NCBI GenBank assembly: GCA_902774115.1
Contig: CACYHH010000003.1
Span: 127,580-191,579, forward strand
Direction: 5' to 3'
DNA from: an uncultured Spirochaetales bacterium
Lineage (GTDB): Bacteria; UBP6; UBA1177
DNA length: 64,000 nucleotides
Shown here: positions 58,545-64,000 of the stretch, piece after piece
How the letters are laid out: every line of letters begins with the position of its first letter
How positions within the stretch are numbered: the first letter of the stretch is position 1
Made by a program: the position numbers and the translations under genes
Notes under the pieces: generated by a model
Seen by the model: the letters and a program-made list of their open reading frames with translations, nothing else
The model's database searches: none
Told to the model about the DNA's origin: nothing

Positions 58545-60947
58545 ATGATTTTTTCGGCGGTTTTTCTGATTTCCGCTGTGATTTTCGCGCTGGAAGTGCT
58601 GCAGACAAGGATATTTTCTTTTTCGTCGTGGCATCATCTGACTTATATGGTTGTATCAGTAGCTCTTTTAGGCTATGCGGCTGCCGGAACCTTTCTTGCT
58701 GTTAAAAAAAGTTTGAAGAATTATGAAAAATTCATCCACAGGATCTCTGTTTTGTTCGTTTTTTCGATACCTGTAGCCTTTTTTATGACTTCAAGAATCC
58801 CTCTCGATCCGATGATGCCGAACAAACTTTTTTTGATAATTTTCCTTTTGTTTGACTATGTTTTTCTGTTCTTACCCCATTTTTTCGGCGGTCTCATACT
58901 GCTTTCGGTTTTTCAGAATAACTGCAAAAACGTAAATATAAGCTACTTTTTTTCGGTTTCAGGCTCAGTTGCCGGTTGTTTTGCCGCGCTTCCTCTTCTT
59001 GAGGCTCTCGGTATGGAAGGCGCTCTCGTTGTGACGGTGTTCTGTGCCGCTCTCGCCTCGCTTTTCATCGCTTTTGCAGCTAAAAGAGGAACTCCCGGAA
59101 AGGTCTTTTCGGCGGTTCTTATCGTGTTCGCACTTCTTTTGTTTCCTTTGAAAAACGGTCTTTTTATTTTCAGCCCCGCTTTTTCCAAAATGCTGTCATC
59201 AGTCTTTATGAATACGGAAATGACAGAATGGAACCGCGCCGGAAGAGTCGATATTGCGGGGACAGACGGGTTTGTTTTTCAGCATCAGTGGGCAGATCTC
59301 CGGAAAGGAATAATGACCATTGACGGAGATTCGGTTTCATTTCTCTACGATTTTTCCGACGAACCTGAGCGTGTGGCTTCTTCGCTCTATTCTGCCGGAT
59401 ATTTCGGGCTTTCTTCACCGGATGTTTTTGTTGCCGGACTTTCGACGACCGATATTGCGGCAGCTCTTTTCTGGCAGGCGAAGTCGGTGACATCCGTTGA
59501 GGTAAACAGCTCTGTAATTGACTTGAGTTTAAAAAAATATTCGACTTTTAAGAACAATATCCTGAAGAATGAAAAAGTAGGGATCATTCATGGCGAAGTG
59601 CGTTCGTTTCTGGAAAAAACCGATAAAAAATACGATCTTATCCAGCTTTCAGGAACCGATACGGTATCTGCGCTGATGAACGGCGCCTACATAATGAACG
59701 AAAGCTATCTCTACACGAAAGAGGCTTTCAGAACTTATTTGAACCGCCTCAATGACGAGGGGACTCTTGCCGTCATCAGAGTGGTGCTCTGGCCGCCGAG
59801 GGAGACGCTCAGAGTTGCCGTTACAGCCTCTCTGGCGCTTGCAGAAGCCGGATTCGAACATCCCGAAAACAATATCGTAATTATCGGAGACGGCGCTTTG
59901 GCGAATGTTCTGGTTAAAAAACGTCCTTTCACCTGGACTGAACTGAACCAGCTTGCCGAAATCGTAGCCGGAACGCATGATCTCAGGATCATATATGCAC
60001 CGGGATTTTCCGCGGGAGCGAGATACTACGATCCGCTTGTGAGACTGGTCAATTTTTCGAGCGATCAGGCACTTGACTTTGTAAAAAGCGGTTTCGTCTA
60101 CTATTTCAGGTCGCTTGAAAACGGGACTCAGGATATGTTCATCGACGATTATCCTTATAATATCAAGCCTGTAAGCGACGATTCTCCGTTCTTTTTCAAC
60201 TATTTTAAACTGGGCGGCGAAGAAATTGGAAAAGAGATCCGGATCGTTTTTCAGGATGCAAGTCTGTTCCAGATCGAGATTCTGGTTCTCATTTTTGTCC
60301 AGCTGCTGTTTCTCTCTCTTTCGCTTTTCATTTCCCCGCTTTTCTTCATGTCGAAAGAGGAAAAAAAGTATCTGCCGCTTCTTCAGATCCTTGTTTTTGC
60401 CGCAACCGGCTTTGGTTTTATGTTCATTGAAATGACTTTCATACAGAATTTTACGCTGCTTTTCGGTGATCCGGCTACTTCGGCTGCAACGGCAACAGGG
60501 TTTCTCCTTGTATTCTCGGCAACAGCCTCTCTTTTCAGCAAAAAAATACTGATTTCGCTCGGGGAAAAGTCACTTTTCAGCGTTATGGCGGTAGTTCTGC
60601 CGCTTATGATTCTGGGTTATGCTGTTCTCGTTCCGCATTTCACGGCTTTCTGCGCAGGCTTCTCTTTTGCTCAAAAAATGCTGTTTTCCGCTCTGTTAAC
60701 GGCGCCTCTCGGTTTTGTCACAGGGACGGTTTTTCCAGTTTCCTTACTTCTTATCGGAGAGAAAAAGCCTTCCTTCATTCCGCTGGCAATCGGAGCAAAC
60801 GGAGCCGCATCTATTCTTGCAACGGTAACTTCAGTAATGATTGCTTTTGTCTACGGTTTCAAATTTGTTTTCGTTCTTTCCGCTTTCTTCTACTTTTTTG
60901 CTCTTTCGGCAATGCTTTATTTCGTGAAAAAAAGGATTCGGTCTTAA
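58545..60947 (+). CDS. Spermidine-synthase-like domain between membrane domains
   Basis: An 800-residue membrane protein. About seven helices (residues 1-215) precede a spermidine-synthase/methyltransferase-like Rossmann domain (about 230-540; VFVAGLSTTDIAAALF, SVEVNSSVIDLSLKKY, KYDLIQLSGTDTVSA). Another seven or so helices follow (about 575-795). Such fused proteins are common in Myxococcota and relatives, but their reaction is not established. The usual acidic GGG-D/E motif is replaced by GLSTTD, so amine transfer is doubtful. Promoter at 58482-58509; no gene partner. Confidence 0.75.
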   Translation: MIFSAVFLISAVIFALEVLQTRIFSFSSWHHLTYMVVSVALLGYAAAGTFLAVKKSLKNYEKFIHRISVLFVFSIPVAFFMTSRIPLDPMMPNKLFLIIFLLFDYVFLFLPHFFGGLILLSVFQNNCKNVNISYFFSVSGSVAGCFAALPLLEALGMEGALVVTVFCAALASLFIAFAAKRGTPGKVFSAVLIVFALLLFPLKNGLFIFSPAFSKMLSSVFMNTEMTEWNRAGRVDIAGTDGFVFQHQWADLRKGIMTIDGDSVSFLYDFSDEPERVASSLYSAGYFGLSSPDVFVAGLSTTDIAAALFWQAKSVTSVEVNSSVIDLSLKKYSTFKNNILKNEKVGIIHGEVRSFLEKTDKKYDLIQLSGTDTVSALMNGAYIMNESYLYTKEAFRTYLNRLNDEGTLAVIRVVLWPPRETLRVAVTASLALAEAGFEHPENNIVIIGDGALANVLVKKRPFTWTELNQLAEIVAGTHDLRIIYAPGFSAGARYYDPLVRLVNFSSDQALDFVKSGFVYYFRSLENGTQDMFIDDYPYNIKPVSDDSPFFFNYFKLGGEEIGKEIRIVFQDASLFQIEILVLIFVQLLFLSLSLFISPLFFMSKEEKKYLPLLQILVFAATGFGFMFIEMTFIQNFTLLFGDPATSAATATGFLLVFSATASLFSKKILISLGEKSLFSVMAVVLPLMILGYAVLVPHFTAFCAGFSFAQKMLFSALLTAPLGFVTGTVFPVSLLLIGEKKPSFIPLAIGANGAASILATVTSVMIAFVYGFKFVFVLSAFFYFFALSAMLYFVKKRIRS

Positions 60948-60966
60948 TCGGGAATTCGTTGCCGGC

Positions 60967-62832
60967 TTAATTCATCCAGTTTTTAACGTCGTTGAAGAAT
61001 TTTTCAGGCTGATTTACCGAAACACTGTGCGAACTTTCGGGATAGAACGGGAATGTGACGGTTGCCGACTCACCGTTCTTGAAATGAACAGTGAACGATT
61101 CGTCGCCTGTTTCGACGCTTGAAACGCTGCTGAATTTTTTTGCTTTTTTTTGAGTTGCTTCGGCATAGAGAATGATATCTTCCTCCGCGTTGGTGATGAA
61201 AGTCTTTGCGGTTCTTATGTTTTCCAGAAACATTTCTCCGTTGACATCGTCGTAGGGATCAACTGAAGCATTATAAAATGTTGAAAGTATCGTATCGTTG
61301 GTATCGACATAGTATTCGTCGTATTGTGGAAGGGCGCCGAAAACGCTCTCCAGGTCGCCGCTTGAAAGAGGATGTGCGCTGCGCTGTTCGATACGTGCCT
61401 TCAAAATGATCTTTATGCTTTCGGGAAGATTTTCGAGTTTGTCCAGATCCGCGATATTCTTTGTATATCCGTAACTGCCATTGTATCTGAAAGCACCGGT
61501 TCTGTTTGCCGCGTAAAGGGCGTCAATTTTGGTCGGATCGTTCATTATGAACTGTTTGAACATCGTGAACTGAAGCATTTTAGCGATGCCGTAATCGGTG
61601 TAATCAAAAAGCCAGTTGTATTCTCTGCGGTAGGAGTAGATGTCGCGGCCTGCATTTCGGACGTAATTTACAGCTCTGTTGTATTTGTCGCAGTTCCACG
61701 AGTTGTTTCCGCATGGAGTATATTTTTTGCCTGTTTCCTGCTGAATCGTGTAAAGCGGGCTGCCGCTTTTTTCAAGGACTTCTCCGATCGCATCAAGCTG
61801 CTGCTGCCCCATGGCGAGCGGCTGGATCATGATCTGCCTGCCGAACTGCTTTGCAACCGCTTCCGTAGAAGGTATTCCTGTTACCGTCGAATCAATTTCC
61901 TGAAAATGGGCAGCAATCTCGTTGAAAAGTGCCTGATCGTAGAAGACCCTGTTTTTCTGAGCGTACTCTGCAACATTGAGCAGAATGTTGATCACTGCGG
62001 TCGTTCTCGTTCCTCCGTAGCTTTCACCGGCAAGGATAACAGGATTTGACTTTATCTGCGGATGGTTGTCCAAAAAGCGAAGGATCACACGGATGAAGTC
62101 TGCAGCATCGACGAAAACGTTGAAATTCGCGGTCGAAAAATAGTTTGAACGGGCACTGCTGTTGGAAGGATTGTCAACTATGCCGTAGGAAAATCCCGTT
62201 TGTCTCGCATCGACGTAAAGAAGGTTGCCTAGCTTGTTCCAGTTCCATTGGTTGTCAGCGACACCCTCACCGGCAAACGCCTGATCTGCCGTTTTTCTGG
62301 AGGTGTTGTAGAGGAAAATAAGCGATGAAGACGAGCCGGGACCACCGTTGTACAGAACAAAAAGCGGTTTATCCTGCGGATTTTCGTCTGCCGGCTGGAA
62401 GTCGTACCAGATTTTCGCCCTGCCGCTTTTATTGCTTTTGTTGCTGAGAGTATAGCTGTTTTCCTCAAGATCGATAAAGCCCGATTCGTAGTCGAGACCT
62501 TCGACTATTACAACAGGATCGTCATCTGTTTCGGTATCGTCGTCAGTCTGCCATGAATCACCGTCGGTTGCCGGTATGTCCGAAGTGTCTCCGTCCGTTG
62601 TCTCGTCAGGATCGTTTGAATTTTCACTGTCATAAGGATCCGATGAATCTCCGTCGTTCAAAGTGTCTCCGGAATCACCGTCATCGTGCGTTATATCGTC
62701 ATCATTATGCGGTGTTGTATCGGTTTTGTCGGAATCATCACGATCCGCTTTAAGATTGACTTTTGATCCGTTGTCACAGGCAGCAATGAAAAATGCACAT
62801 AAAAGAGCAAGAACAGCAAAAAACTTTTTCAT
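60967..62832 (-). CDS. S10-family serine carboxypeptidase lipoprotein
   Basis: A 621-residue peptidase of family S10. Lipobox Ile-Ala-Ala-Cys is followed by Asp-Asn (Asp at +2, unlike the other lipoproteins here). An acidic linker (about residues 28-105) precedes the alpha/beta hydrolase domain with YNGGPGSSS (oxyanion site), Ser271 in AGESYGG, an Asp in NAEEDIIL and a C-terminal His in SSHSVSVNQPE. S10 enzymes remove C-terminal residues from peptides; bacterial members are less common than fungal ones. Promoter at 62865-62892. Its role may be extracellular or periplasmic peptide digestion. Confidence 0.9.
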   Translation of the reverse strand: MKKFFAVLALLCAFFIAACDNGSKVNLKADRDDSDKTDTTPHNDDDITHDDGDSGDTLNDGDSSDPYDSENSNDPDETTDGDTSDIPATDGDSWQTDDDTETDDDPVVIVEGLDYESGFIDLEENSYTLSNKSNKSGRAKIWYDFQPADENPQDKPLFVLYNGGPGSSSSLIFLYNTSRKTADQAFAGEGVADNQWNWNKLGNLLYVDARQTGFSYGIVDNPSNSSARSNYFSTANFNVFVDAADFIRVILRFLDNHPQIKSNPVILAGESYGGTRTTAVINILLNVAEYAQKNRVFYDQALFNEIAAHFQEIDSTVTGIPSTEAVAKQFGRQIMIQPLAMGQQQLDAIGEVLEKSGSPLYTIQQETGKKYTPCGNNSWNCDKYNRAVNYVRNAGRDIYSYRREYNWLFDYTDYGIAKMLQFTMFKQFIMNDPTKIDALYAANRTGAFRYNGSYGYTKNIADLDKLENLPESIKIILKARIEQRSAHPLSSGDLESVFGALPQYDEYYVDTNDTILSTFYNASVDPYDDVNGEMFLENIRTAKTFITNAEEDIILYAEATQKKAKKFSSVSSVETGDESFTVHFKNGESATVTFPFYPESSHSVSVNQPEKFFNDVKNWMN

Positions 62833-62864
62833 AAGAGTCCTCTCAAAAAAATCAAAAACCCCTA

Positions 62865-62892
62865 ATTATAGATGAAAAAGCGGAAGAGGCAA
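62865..62892 (-). promoter_or_regulatory. Promoter of the S10 carboxypeptidase gene
   Basis: Minus strand TTGCCT (62887-62892), 16 bases, TATAAT (62865-62870), 32 bases before ATG 62832. Confidence 0.7.
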
Positions 62893-62932
62893 GATTCTGT
62901 TGATACTATCGTTGTTATCGAAATCTCGATTT

Positions 62933-62999
62933 GCTGCTGTCGACATATCGATCCGCCGACGTCGATATATCGAAATATCGACAGATAATCGGCGGCGTC
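62933..62999. repeat. GCGGCG-ended TCGA-dyad element, copy 4
   Basis: Left part GCTGCTGTCGACATATCGAT matches copy 3; the right part ends with GGCGGCGTCAAAA, identical to copy 1. An inner CCGCCGA / TCGGCGG pair and TCGATATATCGA, AATATCGACA dyads lie between. It may be a composite of two copies. It sits between the divergent S10 and htpG genes. Confidence 0.7.
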
Positions 63000-63010
63000 A
63001 AAAAAGAGCC

Positions 63011-63038
63011 TTGACTTTGCAAAGTCCGTTCTTATATA
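63011..63038 (+). promoter_or_regulatory. htpG promoter with overlapping palindrome
   Basis: TTGACT (63011-63016), 16 bases, TATATA (63033-63038). The 14-base perfect palindrome GACTTTGCAAAGTC (63013-63026) overlaps the -35 and spacer, as an operator would. Confidence 0.65.
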
Positions 63039-63080
63039 TCACCGCGGTTTTTTTTATTATGTTTTTTTTCGGAGGAAAAA

Positions 63081-64000
63081 ATGGCTGAAAAAAGTTTCAA
63101 GGCCGAGACCAAAAAACTGCTTGACCTTATGATCAATTCGATTTACACGAACCGCGAGATTTTTCTTAGAGAACTTATTTCGAACGCGAGCGACGCGATA
63201 GACAAACTGAAATTCAAATCGTTGACCGAACCTGATCTTTTGAAGGAATGCGGGGAACCCGAAATCAGGATAACTCCCGATAAAGAGCTGAAAACACTTA
63301 CGATTTCAGATAACGGAATCGGTATGAACTATGACGAGGTCATAGATAATATCGGAACGATCGCAAAAAGCGGCTCGAAGGAGTTTTTCGAAAAAATGGC
63401 TGCCGAAAAGGGTGAAGGCGAAAAGAATGCGGCAGAATTCATCGGTCAGTTCGGTGTCGGTTTCTACAGCGCTTTCATGGTTGCCGACAGGGTTAGGATC
63501 AAAACAAGAGCGGCAGGTGCTCCTGCTTCGGAAGGCGTTGTCTGGGAATCGAAAGGCGACGGAGTCTATACGATCGACAAGACTGAAATCGACAAATGCG
63601 GAACAGAGATCACTCTTTACCTCAAGGACGACGCGGTGAAAGAGATGATGCTTCTCGACAGATACGAGCTTGAGGAACTTGTTTCGAAATACAGCGACTT
63701 CATCCGCTACCCGATAAAAATGATGATAGAAAATGAAGTCCCCGAAGAAAAAGATGCTGACGGAAACGTCACGAAAGAGAAGGAGACTGTGCTTGAGGAC
63801 AAGACTCTGAACTCGATGAAACCGCTCTGGAAAAGGGAAAAATCGGATGTCAAAGAGGACGAATACAAGGAATTCTACCGCCACACGTTCCATTCATACG
63901 ACGAGCCGCTGGATGTGATCCAGGCGAAAGGTGAAGGTCAGGTTGAATACACTGCGCTCCTTTTCATACCGTCTGAAACGCCGTTCAACTTCTATTCGTC
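63081..64000 (+). CDS. htpG: Heat-shock chaperone HtpG (Hsp90), 3' truncated
   Basis: 306 residues are visible before the window ends. The N-terminal ATPase domain is clear: LLDLMINSIYTNREIFLREL (start), ELISNASDAIDKLK (ATP/Mg site, Asn), ISDNGIGM, and the lid with GTIAKSGSKEF and IGQFGVGFYSAF. The middle domain begins with PLWKREK. ATG 63081 follows a GGAGG site. HtpG is a cytoplasmic Hsp90 that folds client proteins. A promoter at 63011-63038 contains a 14-base perfect palindrome, a possible operator; no CIRCE element is seen. Confidence 0.95.
   Translation, partial: MAEKSFKAETKKLLDLMINSIYTNREIFLRELISNASDAIDKLKFKSLTEPDLLKECGEPEIRITPDKELKTLTISDNGIGMNYDEVIDNIGTIAKSGSKEFFEKMAAEKGEGEKNAAEFIGQFGVGFYSAFMVADRVRIKTRAAGAPASEGVVWESKGDGVYTIDKTEIDKCGTEITLYLKDDAVKEMMLLDRYELEELVSKYSDFIRYPIKMMIENEVPEEKDADGNVTKEKETVLEDKTLNSMKPLWKREKSDVKEDEYKEFYRHTFHSYDEPLDVIQAKGEGQVEYTALLFIPSETPFNFYS

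Noticed and set aside
62900-63088. Small plus-strand frame of 62 codons before htpG
   Set aside because: It spans the palindromic element and htpG promoter, with low-complexity content and no ribosome site.

Overview
The window looks like a piece of chromosome from a Gram-negative, double-membrane bacterium of the Myxococcota / former Deltaproteobacteria type. This is inferred from the many outer-membrane-style lipoproteins with long Asp/Thr/Ser/Pro linkers, CGNG...C-D-D-G cysteine repeats of the 'Myxococcus cysteine-rich repeat' kind, a type IV pilus operon followed by aroC-aroK-aroB, and a type II secretion operon. Many indolepyruvate oxidoreductase and iron-sulfur genes fit an anaerobic life. 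No rRNA gene is present and I could not recognise a tRNA, so the taxonomy is inference only. No stretch without a gene exceeds 300 bases.

Layout. 1-3192: an AT-richer block with a truncated caspase-like (His-Gly / Cys) protein and two tandem paralogous lipoproteins. 3222-6119 (-): iorA-iorB and a CpsB-like PHP phosphatase. 6318-9027: a repeat-rich lipoprotein and murA, which has Asp in place of the fosfomycin-target Cys. 9167-18301: a small HTH gene, pilMNOPQ, aroC, aroK, aroB and a lipoprotein, nearly gap-free. 18440-23265: pssA, a cytidylyltransferase-membrane fusion, exbD-like, ftsB-like and a GGDEF diguanylate cyclase, mostly translationally coupled. 23278-26892 (-): rng, a cyclic-nucleotide phosphodiesterase-like hydrolase, a NifU C-terminal-domain protein and a cation/Ca2+ exchanger. 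27167-33695: gspC-gspD-gspE-gspF. 33796-39121: a large beta-domain lipoprotein, pyridoxal kinase, a beta-helix transferase, a site-2 protease and maf. 39290-48008: a ~1050-residue secreted coiled-coil protein, OsmC, thymidine kinase, iscS-iscU, SpoIID and a Cys-rich lipoprotein. 48095-54586: LicC-like cytidylyltransferase, HAD phosphatase, prolyl oligopeptidase lipoprotein, a repeat lipoprotein and an unknown P-loop protein. 54622-64000: a DMT exporter, two Lcl-domain (DUF1566) lipoproteins flanking a REP-associated transposase, a spermidine-synthase-like membrane protein, an S10 carboxypeptidase lipoprotein and the start of htpG.

Theme. Much of the window builds the cell envelope: pilus and type II secretion machines, peptidoglycan and phospholipid synthesis, and twelve predicted lipoproteins, two of them peptidases. 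Three kinds of small palindromic repeat lie between genes: a GCGGCG-ended element with TCGA dyads (four copies), a GTAG-type REP (five copies, one inside the transposase gene) and a GTCGGAGCGC hairpin pair. Recognisable promoters read TTGNNN-16 bp-TATAAT with unusual regularity. The most interesting leads are the four-copy GCGGCG element, the REP inside its own transposase gene, the Lcl lipoprotein whose C-terminus resembles a diversity-generating-retroelement variable region, a ten-cysteine module shared by two lipoproteins, and the giant coiled-coil protein.
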